Shown: piece after piece, positions 47,191 to 56,764 of the stretch
Position numbering within the stretch: the first letter of the stretch is position 1
How the letters are laid out: every line of letters begins with the position of its first letter
NCBI RefSeq assembly: GCF_002813775.1
Contig: NZ_CP020370.1
Span: 248,001-312,000, forward strand
Source: Candidatus Thiodictyon syntrophicum
GTDB taxonomy: Bacteria; Pseudomonadota; Gammaproteobacteria; Chromatiales; Chromatiaceae
Direction: 5' to 3'
DNA length: 64,000 nucleotides
Made by a program: the position numbers and the translations under genes
The notes under the pieces: model-generated
The model's input: only the letters and a program-made list of their open reading frames with translations
Databases searched by the model: none
What the model was told of the DNA's origin: nothing

Positions 47191-47404
47191 CCCTAGTCCT
47201 GTAACCGGGCGCTTGCCGGTCGCCCAAGACCCTGTTGAACTAATCCGCTCCGCGGGGCCTTCCGCGGCCATCCCGCAGCGCCATTGAATAGCGAATGAAG
47301 CGCGGATAAGCCCAGCCGTCCCACGGTTACCCGCGGCCCCGCCCCGTCCCCCATCGTCCACACTCGTAACGGCCCACTCCGGGTCGTTGACCGAGAACCA
47401 GACG

Positions 47405-48253
47405 ATGACACCCCTGCGTCAGCAGATGATCACGGCCATGCAGATGCATGGCTTCTCGCCGCGCACCCACGAAAGCTATCTCGACGCGGTGCGTGACCTC
47501 GCCAAATTCACCCGGCGCTCCCCGGACACCCTGGAGCACGCCGATCTCACGCGCTACTTCGAGCATCTGGTGGTGCAGCGCAGTTTGGCCCCGGCCAGCG
47601 TGCGGCTGATGTACAACGGCATCCGCTTCTTCTATCTGCGGGTGCTCGGCTGGCCGACGGTCGACCTGGAGGTCACCTTACCCAAGCGCCCGCAGCGCAT
47701 CCCGGAGCTGCTCACCCGCGGCGCGGTCGCCGCCATCCTGGCCGCCTGCGACAATCCGCGTTACCGCATGATGTTGACGGTCTGCTATGGCTGCGGACTG
47801 CGCCTGAGCGAAGTCCTGGCCCTGCGGGTGCAGGACATCGACGGCGAGCGCCGACTGCTGCGGATCACCCAGGGCAAGGGGGCGAAGGACCGCCTGGTCC
47901 CACTCTCACCGACCCTGCTGGAGGCGTTGCGGGACTATTGGCGCCTCTATCGGCCAGCGGATTGGCTGTTCGCCGGGCGCGCCGGGACGCCGCTGTCGCC
48001 GACCGGCTTGCAGAAGGCCTTCACCGACGCCAAGCGCCAGGCCGGCGTAACCACGGTCGGCGGGATCCATGGGCTGCGCCACGCCTACGCCACCCATCAA
48101 TTGGCGGGCGGGTTGTCGGTGGAGCGCCTGCAACGGTTGATGGGCCACCGCAGCATCCAGACCACCCTGCGCTATGTGCATTGGCTGCCCAGTGCCAGCG
48201 AGGGCGAAGGGACCCTGGACCTGCTTGCCCAATTGGAGGCCGGCCATGGCTAA
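47405..48253 (+). CDS. Tyrosine recombinase of the IS91-type element
   Basis: The 282-residue protein has an N-terminal SAM-like DNA-binding domain (GFSPRTHESYLDAVRDLAKF). The catalytic domain has Arg in YGCGLRLSEVLALR, Lys in ITQGKGAKDR, HGLRHAYATH (HxxR), GHRSIQTTLRY and the nucleophile Tyr in YVHWLP. ATG 47405 is preferred over 47387 by homology. Its last 8 bp overlap the transposase gene. This recombinase/transposase pairing is known for a subset of IS91 elements. Confidence 0.9.
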   Translation: MTPLRQQMITAMQMHGFSPRTHESYLDAVRDLAKFTRRSPDTLEHADLTRYFEHLVVQRSLAPASVRLMYNGIRFFYLRVLGWPTVDLEVTLPKRPQRIPELLTRGAVAAILAACDNPRYRMMLTVCYGCGLRLSEVLALRVQDIDGERRLLRITQGKGAKDRLVPLSPTLLEALRDYWRLYRPADWLFAGRAGTPLSPTGLQKAFTDAKRQAGVTTVGGIHGLRHAYATHQLAGGLSVERLQRLMGHRSIQTTLRYVHWLPSASEGEGTLDLLAQLEAGHG

Positions 48254-49403
48254 TACCTCCCTGCAAGCGGTCATGGCGGCGTGCCTGTCCGGTTATGCCG
48301 AACATCACCCGTTGAGCCCGCACCAATGGCAGGTCTGTCATCACATCCTGGACTGTCGTACCGCCGCGCTGGGCGGCTTCGCCCTGGAATGCGACCAGTG
48401 TGGGGATTGCCCCTTCCTCTATCACGCCTGCCGTGATCGCCATTGCCCGCGCTGCCAACGCCGGGCCTCCGAGGAATGGGTCGAACGCCAGCGTGCGGCG
48501 GTGCTGCCGGTGACCTATCACCATCTGGTCTTCACGCTACCCGACACCCTCAACGGCTGGGTCGAGGTCCACCCCGAGGTGATCTACGCCTTGCTGTTCG
48601 AGACGGTGTGGGCGACCCTGTCCGCCTTCGCTGAGGACCCCAAGCGCCTGGACGGGCAGTTGGGGATGACGGCGATGCTGCACACCTGGGGGCAGACGCT
48701 GGTACGCCATGTCCACCTGCACTGTCTGGTGCCGGGCGGGGCCTTTGGCGCCGACGGGACCTGGCATCCGGCCAAGAGTACCTATCTGTTCCCGGTGCGG
48801 GCGCTGTCGCGGCACTTCCGCGGCGGTTTGGTCAGCCGGTTGCGCCGGGCCTTCAAAGACGGGCGACTGTCGCGCCTCACGGCCGCGGAGGTTGACCGCG
48901 TCCTCAACGCCCTGATGCAGCCCGAGTGGGTGGTCTATTCCAAGCCTTGTCTGGCGCGCACCGACACCGTGATCGAGTACTTGGGCCGCTACAGCCATCG
49001 CATCGCCCTGTCGGACCGGCGGCTGCTGGCCTTCGATGAAGAGGACGACACGGTGGACGTCCGCTACAAGGACTACCGCGACGGCAGTCGCAACAAGGTC
49101 ATGACCCTGACCGGCGAGGAACTGATCCGGCGCTTCCTGCTGCACGTCTTACCCAAAGGGTTCATGCGCGTTCGTCATTTCGGTTTCCTGGCCAACCGCT
49201 GCCGGGCGCGCTGTCTGGCGCTGATCCGTGCGGCGCTGGCGGCCCCGCCGCCGACGCCGGAACCCGCCACGGCACCGGCGGCGACGGCGCCCTTTGACGG
49301 CTATCCCTGTCCCAAGTGCCGCACTGGGCGCTTGCACGTCACCGCGCACCTGGCCCCGCTACGGCGTGGTCAGGGGGTTTCGCTGATGCCCGCCACCTGC
49401 TAA
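48246..49403 (+). CDS. IS91-family transposase
   Basis: The 385-residue protein has the N-terminal zinc-binding segment (CDQCGDCPFLYHACRDRHCP then CQRR), the HUH-type motif in RHVHLHCLVPGGA and the tyrosine region YLGRYSHRIALSDRR. It nicks single strands at the element ends for rolling-circle transposition. The C-terminus has an extra CPKC knuckle after an Ala/Pro linker. The ORF appears intact. Confidence 0.9.
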   Translation: MANTSLQAVMAACLSGYAEHHPLSPHQWQVCHHILDCRTAALGGFALECDQCGDCPFLYHACRDRHCPRCQRRASEEWVERQRAAVLPVTYHHLVFTLPDTLNGWVEVHPEVIYALLFETVWATLSAFAEDPKRLDGQLGMTAMLHTWGQTLVRHVHLHCLVPGGAFGADGTWHPAKSTYLFPVRALSRHFRGGLVSRLRRAFKDGRLSRLTAAEVDRVLNALMQPEWVVYSKPCLARTDTVIEYLGRYSHRIALSDRRLLAFDEEDDTVDVRYKDYRDGSRNKVMTLTGEELIRRFLLHVLPKGFMRVRHFGFLANRCRARCLALIRAALAAPPPTPEPATAPAATAPFDGYPCPKCRTGRLHVTAHLAPLRRGQGVSLMPATC

Positions 49404-49865
49404 GCCTCAGCGCCCGCCGGCCGTCCGGGACAGGCCGCCCGCGGCCTGCGTTCGCGCTCGCCCAACATCCGGGAAATGGGCTACACTTCGTCCTCAATAG
49501 CCCGTTGTCCAGCCCCGCGGAGCCCTGCGGAGGCCCGCTTGGTGCCGCACCGAGCGGCATCCGGGTGCTGCAACGTGGTCCGGGACCGACCGGCGCCCCG
49601 GCCTCAGGGATACAATTCCCTCTCTTAAAGAGGACCGCGGCCGCAGCAGGCGTCGTGCCAGGAGCGGATTAGTCCAACAAACGTTTATCCGTCGTGCGCG
49701 CGCGGCGTCGCGCTCCGACTCGGGGTCAGTTGGGCGCGCACGACGGATAAACGCTTATTCGTTAGGATTATACGCTAACACATGTACCGTCACACCCCGG
49801 CTGCCAGTTGAAGACTAAGCCGGCAAAGTAGACCGCGCATACCAGGCGGCTCAGAGGAGCACGTA
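49404..49865. other. Region between IS91-type transposase and sulfotransferase
   Basis: No gene is visible. It holds the right end of the IS91-type element at an undetermined point, and a long inverted repeat at 49683-49752. Confidence 0.45.
49683..49752. repeat. 19-bp perfect inverted repeat
   Basis: GTTTATCCGTCGTGCGCGC at 49683-49701 is the exact inverse of 49734-49752, with a 32-base spacer. It could be a terminator-like hairpin, the IS end structure or an operator for the sulfotransferase gene 114 bp downstream. Confidence 0.75.
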
Positions 49866-50954
49866 ATGGCGCTAACCGGGGGAGTCGTTCGGCGACTGTT
49901 TCACGGGGCGGTTGACAGCCTGTTGGAGTCTAGCTATGTCCGGCGGCGACTGTGGCGGGCGTGGGGCCCGATTGTCGCCTCCAGAGATCCGGCATTTCGT
50001 GCCGACGTCGGTTTGCTGAGCGTCCCCGAGCGATACCGGAACGCGCTCGGAGGATGCGGCCGTCGCTGTCAAACTACCGGACCCGCTCCAATCTTTGTGA
50101 CCGCACGTTTTCGCTCAGGCTCTACGTTTCTATGGCAGATCTTTCGCAATATTCCGCAATGCACTGCTTACTATGAGCCCCTGAATGAGCGTCGGTGGTT
50201 CCTTCAGCGGGCCGGGGACCAAGGGATCGACCCGACACATGTGGGAGTGGACGACTATGCGAAGGAATACGCCGGCCTGTCCGGGCTGGATGGAATCTTC
50301 AGCAAGGATTGGGCATTCGATGCGCTTTACATGGACACCTGGAATGCCGACTCACGGCTTTTCTCGTATATTCGCACCCTGATCGACAACGCCCAAGGTC
50401 GTGCAGTGCTGCAGTTCAACCGGATTGATTTCCGCCTACCCTGGCTGAGAGCACAGTTCCCGCAGGCGAAGATTCTGCATTTGTATCGAGACCCCCGAGA
50501 GCAATGGATGTCAGTGCAGTCCCGCACTGCGCCGGTGCCACTGGACTATCAGTGTACGGAAGGAAGTGACCTGAATTTATTTTACACGCTAGAGTGGGCG
50601 CGCGATCTAAGAACAGTCTTCCCGTTTCTTGATCCTGTTGATGCCGGGCACCCTTACGCGGTTCATTATATGTTATGGCGCTTATCGTATAGTTTCGGCG
50701 CTTGTTTCGGTGATATCTCGGTCGCCTATGAGGACCTCTGCACCAGGTTTTTCGACACGATGTCCGAAATCGGCAACAATCTCGAGATCGAGATGCCGGA
50801 CCTGCAGACCTTGAGCACGCTGAACCACGGTACGATAACCGAAAGGTGGCGTGGTTATGCACCAATCGAATGGTATCGGGAGATCGAGCGCGAGTGCGAC
50901 CGGAAGATGGCAGCCTTTTTTGATCACACGGGAACGCGGGAGGCGCGCGCCTGA
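49866..50954 (+). CDS. Sulfotransferase family protein
   Basis: The 362-residue protein has the PAPS 5'-phosphosulfate loop in FVTARFRSGSTFLWQIFRN and the 3'-phosphate site in ILHLYRDPREQWMSVQSR. YYEPLNE and FNRIDFRLPWLRAQFP lie between them. It should transfer sulfate from PAPS to a carbohydrate or other hydroxyl. GAGGAG precedes ATG 49866. It is convergent with the ALG10-like gene (15 bp apart). Codon use is less GC-biased than lon next door, consistent with transfer. Confidence 0.75.
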   Translation: MALTGGVVRRLFHGAVDSLLESSYVRRRLWRAWGPIVASRDPAFRADVGLLSVPERYRNALGGCGRRCQTTGPAPIFVTARFRSGSTFLWQIFRNIPQCTAYYEPLNERRWFLQRAGDQGIDPTHVGVDDYAKEYAGLSGLDGIFSKDWAFDALYMDTWNADSRLFSYIRTLIDNAQGRAVLQFNRIDFRLPWLRAQFPQAKILHLYRDPREQWMSVQSRTAPVPLDYQCTEGSDLNLFYTLEWARDLRTVFPFLDPVDAGHPYAVHYMLWRLSYSFGACFGDISVAYEDLCTRFFDTMSEIGNNLEIEMPDLQTLSTLNHGTITERWRGYAPIEWYREIERECDRKMAAFFDHTGTREARA

Positions 50955-50969
50955 TCCGCCTGATCTTGC

Positions 50970-52484
50970 TCACCAACTGATGGTGAGATACCGCCAATGC
51001 CCCAGGATCATCGCCCCGCCGATGAACACCGACAGTGCCGCCCACCAGAACAGCAGCGCCCGCGTGCGCTCGGCCGGATAGACCCAGAATAGATTGATCA
51101 GGGCGAGGGGTACCATATAGTAACGCGGGTCTACGAGCGCATGGGGCAGCATGAAGATGATGAAAAAGCCCAGCACCAGCAGCAGTTCCACGCGATGGGA
51201 TTGTTCCCACCAAATCCGCCCAAACGCCAGCACCGCCCACCACACCGCCACGATGCCCAGGACGCGCGCCCACACGAACTCCTGCATGAATACCAAAGGG
51301 ATGTTGGTCAGGAAACCAAACGACTGATTCCAGGGATGGAAATTGTCATAGCCGAAGAACAGTGCCGCCCCAACCCCGAGCGCCCCGACGACCGCGACCA
51401 AGGCCGGCGCAACATGGCGCACAGCCCATCGTCCAAGCCACGACAAATCGGCACCCGCCCGCGGCAACCAGATCGGCGCCCAGAGCAACAGGGCGTAGAA
51501 CGTGATTGCGAACAGGTTACCCAGATTGGGGCGCGGCCGGTTGGCGGGTACATGGCCCCAGATCAGACTATGGGAAACGAGGAAAAAGCTAGCGAGGAAG
51601 AATGCCGCGGCAACAAAGAATGGGTATAACCGCGCGACTATTATGTGAACGAGAAAATCCCGCGCGGAGAGCCGGTCTTCAATCGGGCCGGCGCGCATCT
51701 CCTGCCACAATTGCCACGCGGCGATAGCCGGGAACAGTCCCAACCATACCAGGTTCGACTGCCGCAGGTAACAGGACAACAGGACCATCAGGGCGGACCA
51801 AACAAAATGCCGCCGACTCAGCGCCAAGAGCCCCGCCAGCACCAAAGCCACCGAGGGTACATCGGTATACGCCGCCGCGCTGTAGGGAAAGATGATCGGC
51901 AGTAACGCCAGCGCGATCACTGCATGATCGGACTGTTCGGGCTTGTAGCGTTGCGCCAGGGCATAGTAGACCCACAGCATGGCGACGCTGAGAAGGCACG
52001 TCAGCGTGCGCGTGTAGAGCAGGCTCGGCCCCCAGGCTTTGCTCGCCTGTGCCACCGCCCAATGGTAGCCGGGGATAACGGCCAGGACTTGCGTGAAACT
52101 CCAGTCGCCGTTGACGATACCGTTAATCGCGTTCTGGTTTGCGTTCTCGTCGCCGAACTTCGTCGGCAGCAACAAATTGAATGCGGCATACCAAAGAATC
52201 AGGATGGCCGCCGCCCAAATCCGCGCATCGACGACGATGCTCTCGTGGCGGCCGCGCAGGTGCGCCAACCCGGACATGCTTACGGCCATCGCGAATGCCA
52301 CCAAGACGAGCCAGGCGACCGCCTCCAATCGCTGCGCAATCGTCCCCCATTGGTCAGGCGCAAGCACCAGACCGTCACCCGCCGACAGCCAAGCGGCGAC
52401 GCCCGCCCCGACCGCACTGGCCAGCAACACCGCACCCAAGGCGCGAGTCGCGCGCTCCACAGACTGCTGACAGACCGAAACCAT
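50970..52484 (-). CDS. Polytopic glycosyltransferase resembling DIE2/ALG10
   Basis: From ATG 52484 (GCGGAG upstream) the protein has 504 residues and about 12 membrane helices. Motifs parallel those of ALG10 alpha-1,2-glucosyltransferases: FGDENANQNA, PYSAAAYTDVPSVALVLAGL (as YTDVxS...VL), LRQSNLVWLGLF (as RQTNIVW) and LVDPRYYMVPL (as LADNRHYxFY). ALG10 adds the terminal glucose to the eukaryotic N-glycan precursor; the bacterial substrate is unknown. An upstream open frame to 53045 does not look like protein. Confidence 0.62.
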   Translation of the reverse strand: MVSVCQQSVERATRALGAVLLASAVGAGVAAWLSAGDGLVLAPDQWGTIAQRLEAVAWLVLVAFAMAVSMSGLAHLRGRHESIVVDARIWAAAILILWYAAFNLLLPTKFGDENANQNAINGIVNGDWSFTQVLAVIPGYHWAVAQASKAWGPSLLYTRTLTCLLSVAMLWVYYALAQRYKPEQSDHAVIALALLPIIFPYSAAAYTDVPSVALVLAGLLALSRRHFVWSALMVLLSCYLRQSNLVWLGLFPAIAAWQLWQEMRAGPIEDRLSARDFLVHIIVARLYPFFVAAAFFLASFFLVSHSLIWGHVPANRPRPNLGNLFAITFYALLLWAPIWLPRAGADLSWLGRWAVRHVAPALVAVVGALGVGAALFFGYDNFHPWNQSFGFLTNIPLVFMQEFVWARVLGIVAVWWAVLAFGRIWWEQSHRVELLLVLGFFIIFMLPHALVDPRYYMVPLALINLFWVYPAERTRALLFWWAALSVFIGGAMILGHWRYLTISW

Positions 52485-53087
52485 GTTGCACTCCGCCCGG
52501 GGCATCCCAACAATGCCGTAGCCAGTGAAACCACTGCCCGCTCGTTGGCTCCCACGCCGGGGATAAGACCATGTGAAAGTTAGTATTGCAAGCCACCAGG
52601 CATACCGGCAAGCACGCAAATATAGAAGTGAATCAATAGCCGTGCTTTCGACTCGAGAGACTGCTGTCCGCCCTGCCGGGCGCACAATGATAACACCAGC
52701 ACTGGGCGGCGCCGAAACGGGCAAAGTAGTCGGCGCGCCGGCTCCCGCGGCGTTCAAGGGGTGCTCTCGTACCTGAGTCGCATTCCGTCGCGATCGCACC
52801 CGCGGCTGATCAGTCCGGGGCGGCACCGGACGCGCGCTTCGGGACGGACGGTCCCGGTCGTGGCGGGCGAGCGCCCACCGCGAAGATTCACCCGCGCCGA
52901 CCCCGCCGCTGGCCTGGCTGGGCGTCCCATGCGCCCAGACAGCCGACCTCAGCGACCAAGCCGGCGTCCAGCCAAGGCCGTCGATTCCCGATGGTCGTGG
53001 ACCCGGCGGGATGACGGTTGCAAAACGCGCGCCTAGGCCTGACATCGCGCAAAGGTAACGGGGTATTCACCAGGCCGGGAGACACGA
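52485..53087. other. Divergent intergenic region upstream of lon
   Basis: About 600 bp with no supportable gene on either strand. It must hold promoters for lon (plus) and the ALG10-like gene (minus). I found no sigma-32-like pair I would defend. Confidence 0.4.
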
Positions 53088-55487
53088 ATGGTTGACACGG
53101 AGACTGTGGATTTGGCGAGCGAAGACGCTCAGGACGAAGGCAGCGGCGTCATCCAACTGGCGCGGGCCAATGACATGCTGCCCGGCCAGATCCATCTGTT
53201 GCCGGTCGCCTCCCGGCCCTTCTTTCCCGGCCAGGCAGTCCCCTTGATGATGGCCGCCGAGCACTGGTCGACCACCCTGCACGCGGTCGGTGAGACCGAG
53301 CACAAGATCCTGGGCGTGGTCCTGGTCAAGAGCGAGACCTCCGAGGACGCCGGCCCCGGGGACTTCTACCCGGTCGGCACCGCCTGCCGGGTGCACCGCG
53401 TACACCGCCAGGAAGGCCACCTGCAGGTCCTGGTGGAGTGCCTGCAGCGCTTCCACATCGACGGCTGGGTCCACGACAAGGTCCCCTTCAATGCCCGGGT
53501 GTCCTACCTGCCGGAGCCGGCCGGGGCGCCGGACGACCAGGTTCGCGCCTATGCCATGGCGGTGATCAACACCATCAAGGAACTGCTGCCGCTCAACCCG
53601 CTGTATGTGGAAGAGTTGCGCATGTTCCTGGACCGCTTCGGCCCGGATGACCCCTCTCACCTCGCGGACTTCGCCGCCAGCCTCACCACCTCCAAGCGCG
53701 AACAGTTGCAGGAGGTCCTGGAGGAGGTGCAACTCCTGCCGCGCATGGAGAAGGTCCTGGTGCTGCTCAATAATGAGCTGGAACTGGCCAAGGCGCAGCA
53801 GAAGATCCGCCGCTCGGTGGAAGAGCGGATGCAGACGCAGCAGCGCGAGTTCATGCTGAAGGAGCAACTCAAGGCGATCCAGAAGGAGTTGGGGATCGCC
53901 AAGGACGACCGCACCGCCGAACTGGACAAGTTCAAGGCGCGCCTCACCACGCTCACCCTGACCGCGGAGGCGCAGAAGCGGGTGGACGAGGAGATGGAGA
54001 AGATGGGGATGCTGGAGACCGGCTCGCCCGAATACTCGGTCACCCGCAACTATCTGGACTGGATCACGCTCCTGCCCTGGGGCCAGCACTCCCAGGACAA
54101 GCTCGATCTCAAGCGCGCCCGCCGCATCCTGGACCGCGACCACTATGGCCTCAAGGACGTGAAGGAACGGATGCTGGAGTTCCTGGCCGTGGGCATCCAC
54201 AAGGGCGAGATCGCCGGCTCAATCATTCTATTGGTCGGCCCGCCCGGGGTGGGCAAGACCTCCATCGGGCGCTCGATCGCCGACGCCTTGGGTCGGCGCT
54301 TCTACCGCTTCTCCGTGGGCGGTATCCGCGACGAGGCGGAGATCAAGGGCCACCGCCGTACCTATATCGGCGCCATGCCCGGCAAGTTCCTCCAGGCCAT
54401 CAAAGACGCAGGCACCGCCAATCCGGTGATCATGCTCGATGAGATCGACAAGATCGGCGCCTCCTACCACGGCGATCCGGCCTCGGCCCTGCTGGAGGTC
54501 CTGGACCCGGAGCAGAATTCGGACTTTCTCGACCATTATCTCGACCTGCGCTTCGACCTGTCCAAGGTCCTGTTCGTCTGCACTGCCAACACGACCGACA
54601 GCATCCCCGGACCGCTCCTGGACCGTATGGAACTCATTACGCTCGCCGGCTATATCGCCGAGGAAAAGCTCCAGATCGCCAGGAAATACCTGCTGCCCCG
54701 CCAGATCGATCGCGCCGGCCTGCCCAAGGGCACCATCCGGCTGGACACTACCACCCTGCGCGCACTCATCGACGGCTATGCCCGGGACGCGGGCGTGCGG
54801 CGGCTGGAGAAGCAACTCGGCAAGATCGTGCGCAAGGTCGCGGTGCGGATGCTGGAGGGGGCCCAGACGCCCATTACCGTCGGCGAGACGGATCTCAAGG
54901 GCTACCTGGGCAGCCCGGTGTTTCGCGACGAGCGCAAACTCTCCGGCCCCGGGGTCGTGACCGGACTCGCCTGGACCGCCATGGGCGGGGCCACCCTCTC
55001 CATCGAGGCGGTGCGCGCCCACGAGCAGGGCCGCGGCATCAAGCTCACCGGCCAGTTGGGCGACGTCATGAAGGAGTCCGCCGAGATCGCCTACAGCTAT
55101 CTCACCAGCCACGCCCGCCAATACAACGCCGAACCCGGCTATTTCGACAAGGCCTTCATCCATCTGCACGTCCCCGCCGGGGCCACCCCCAAGGACGGCC
55201 CCTCCGCCGGCATCACCATGGCCTCCGCAATCCTCTCGCTGGCCCGCAACCTGCCGGTGCGGCGCATCGCGATGACCGGTGAGATCACCCTCACCGGCGA
55301 GGTCTTCCCCATCGGCGGAGTGCGCGAAAAGCTCATCGCCGCGCGGCGCGCCGGATTCAAGGAGATCATTCTGCCGGAGGACAACCGCGGCGAATACGAA
55401 GAGGTCCCGGAGCACATCCGCAAGGGGTTCCTGATCCATTTCGCCTCACGCTTCGAGGATGTGGTACCGCTTCTCTTCAAAGCCTAG
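53088..55487 (+). CDS. lon: ATP-dependent protease Lon
   Basis: The 799-residue protein has the N-terminal substrate-binding domain and coiled coil, the AAA+ module (Walker A GPPGVGKT, Walker B VIMLDEIDKIG) and the protease domain with catalytic Ser706 in KDGPSAGITMA and Lys748 in GGVREKLIAA. Lon degrades misfolded and regulatory proteins, including antitoxins. The first ~40 residues before LPVASRPFFPGQAVPL are an acidic extension not seen in E. coli Lon, and the LPVASRPFFPG type suggests a second Lon paralogue may exist in the genome. It is monocistronic. Confidence 0.95.
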   Translation: MVDTETVDLASEDAQDEGSGVIQLARANDMLPGQIHLLPVASRPFFPGQAVPLMMAAEHWSTTLHAVGETEHKILGVVLVKSETSEDAGPGDFYPVGTACRVHRVHRQEGHLQVLVECLQRFHIDGWVHDKVPFNARVSYLPEPAGAPDDQVRAYAMAVINTIKELLPLNPLYVEELRMFLDRFGPDDPSHLADFAASLTTSKREQLQEVLEEVQLLPRMEKVLVLLNNELELAKAQQKIRRSVEERMQTQQREFMLKEQLKAIQKELGIAKDDRTAELDKFKARLTTLTLTAEAQKRVDEEMEKMGMLETGSPEYSVTRNYLDWITLLPWGQHSQDKLDLKRARRILDRDHYGLKDVKERMLEFLAVGIHKGEIAGSIILLVGPPGVGKTSIGRSIADALGRRFYRFSVGGIRDEAEIKGHRRTYIGAMPGKFLQAIKDAGTANPVIMLDEIDKIGASYHGDPASALLEVLDPEQNSDFLDHYLDLRFDLSKVLFVCTANTTDSIPGPLLDRMELITLAGYIAEEKLQIARKYLLPRQIDRAGLPKGTIRLDTTTLRALIDGYARDAGVRRLEKQLGKIVRKVAVRMLEGAQTPITVGETDLKGYLGSPVFRDERKLSGPGVVTGLAWTAMGGATLSIEAVRAHEQGRGIKLTGQLGDVMKESAEIAYSYLTSHARQYNAEPGYFDKAFIHLHVPAGATPKDGPSAGITMASAILSLARNLPVRRIAMTGEITLTGEVFPIGGVREKLIAARRAGFKEIILPEDNRGEYEEVPEHIRKGFLIHFASRFEDVVPLLFKA

Positions 55488-55615
55488 CCCGCATTGCTAG
55501 CCCGCATTGCGCGCGGAGTTCGGCGCGAGTGCCGTAGGACTGCGCCGCGCAATGTCGGCTCTGAACAAGATCAATGATACCGTCCTCTGGGGACCACGCT
55601 CCGGCGTTGCTGCCG

Positions 55616-55740
55616 TTAAGTTGAGTGCCGCAGCCAGCCCAAGCGCCTGGAGTCCAAGGCTTCAGCCTTGGAGCGCGCCAAGGCTGAAGCCTTGGACTCC
55701 AGGCAGAGGCGACGCGGCCGGCGAGTGCGCCTCAACTTAG
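55616..55740. mobile_element. MITE-like palindromic element after lon
   Basis: Outer arms TAAGTTGAG and CTCAACTTA (9 bp) enclose a 27-bp perfect inverted repeat (55645-55671 and 55678-55704). Each arm is itself a CCAAGGCT-TC-AGCCTTGG hairpin. The core is shared with family 2 but the ends differ, so this is a related subfamily. Confidence 0.7.
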
Positions 55741-55774
55741 GAGAAGGCGCGGATGCGCCTGGGTCCATGCGATG

Positions 55775-56039
55775 CTAACGAAGATCGGCGAGACGCAGTG
55801 CCCACTCTGTGCAGGCCGCAATCAGGGATGGCGGGGCATCCGCGAGCGGTCGGTGTTGCGTGCAATGGTCCGCAAGCACTTCGGCAGGCTTGGCGCGGGA
55901 ATGCCCTTTCTTCATTTGGTTATAGGCCGTGGTTTCATCGACTGGCAGGCCGCTCAGGTACCCGATCCAGGTCTCGATGGGCAAAGTGCCAATGCGCCCG
56001 GTCTTCGCAGAGTACGACCGCGCGGACCTGTCTACTCAT
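55775..56039 (-). pseudogene. TOPRIM-like gene, copy A (internally deleted)
   Basis: The start MSRQVRAVVLCEDRAHWHFA is identical to copy B (57865-58395). The sequence then jumps out of frame to IETWIGYLSGLPVDET near the C-terminus, losing about 260 bp that include the DGD motif. The 3' end matches copy B almost exactly. It overlaps the end of ATPase copy A, as in copy B. Confidence 0.85.
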
Positions 56040-56735
56040 CGAAGACCCAACCCCGCTCGACCAGGTGATCCATCGACACGCCCGCGGCGCCGGTGCCCGG
56101 TGCGATTCGGCGTACCCGCGTCGGTGCCGGCGGGCCGTCGCGGTCGATCCAATACCCGGCGTCGTGGGCGAGCCGGTTGATCGGCCGGGGATGGTGGGAG
56201 ATCAGGATGCCCTGCTGGGGTGGCTCGGCGCAGCGCTCGTCGAAGCGATCCAACCAAGGGCCGATCTCAGGCAGCGCCAGGAAGTTCTCGGGCTCATCGA
56301 TGCAGAGGGTGGCACCGCCGTCCGGCAGGCAGTGGATCAGTGTATAGAGTGCGATCGAGGCCCGCTCGCCATCGGAGAGGTCGCCAAGGCGCCAGGCCAT
56401 CCGCCGGCCGTCCGGTCCCTGCGACGGTCCGGGTCGTGGGAGATCGTCAGCGCATAACGGAAGACGTGGGCGTCGTCCCGCACCATGTCGAGCTCGAAGC
56501 GCTGCTCGAACCGCGTTTCCCAGGCCGTCAGGTCCGCGGAAGTGAAGCAGTCGTCGATGCGCGCCCCATCGACCACCAGGCGGCGCAGGCGCTCCAGCAG
56601 GTCGAAGAGCGTGGACTTGCCGGCGCCGTTCGGCCCCAGCAGCAGGACGATCCGCCCCAGGCTCAACTCGAAATTGACCAGACAGCGGAAGTTGTCGGCG
56701 CGGCAATGGACACCAGCCGCAGGCGCAGTTTGCAC
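56032..56735 (-). pseudogene. AAA ATPase gene, copy A (central deletion and frameshift)
   Basis: The N-terminal part is present: ADNFRCLVNFELSLG, Walker A LLLGPNGAGKSTLFDLL, and on to FRYALTISHDPDRR. It then joins out of frame, near 56420, to GPDGRRMAWRLGDLSDGE and the Walker B region TLCIDEPENFLALPEIGPW, ending VSMDHLVERGWVFDE. About 440 bp kept in copy B are missing. The first few codons are also changed relative to copy B. Confidence 0.85.
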
Positions 56736-56764
56736 CGCTCCGTCAAAGACGTATCATATGTCCC

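Larger units (their letters stand above)
47405..49403 (+). mobile_element. IS91-type element with accessory tyrosine recombinase
   Basis: Two overlapping genes, a tyrosine recombinase and an HUH (IS91/IS801-type) transposase, form one unit. Such elements move by rolling-circle replication and leave no target duplication, so ends are hard to place by eye. The coordinates cover the coding part only; true ends probably lie within 47191-47404 and 49404-49865. It splits the glycan gene region. Confidence 0.8.

Noticed and set aside
52505-53045. N-terminal extension of the ALG10-like gene to 53045
   Set aside because: The extension is Arg/Ser/Pro-rich and unlike protein; ATG 52484 has a good ribosome binding site and begins just before the first membrane helix.
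56032-56706. Copy A ATPase C-terminal frame taken as an intact 224-codon gene
   Set aside because: Its first ~95 codons are an out-of-frame reading of the Walker A region; only the part after 56420 is genuine ATPase sequence.
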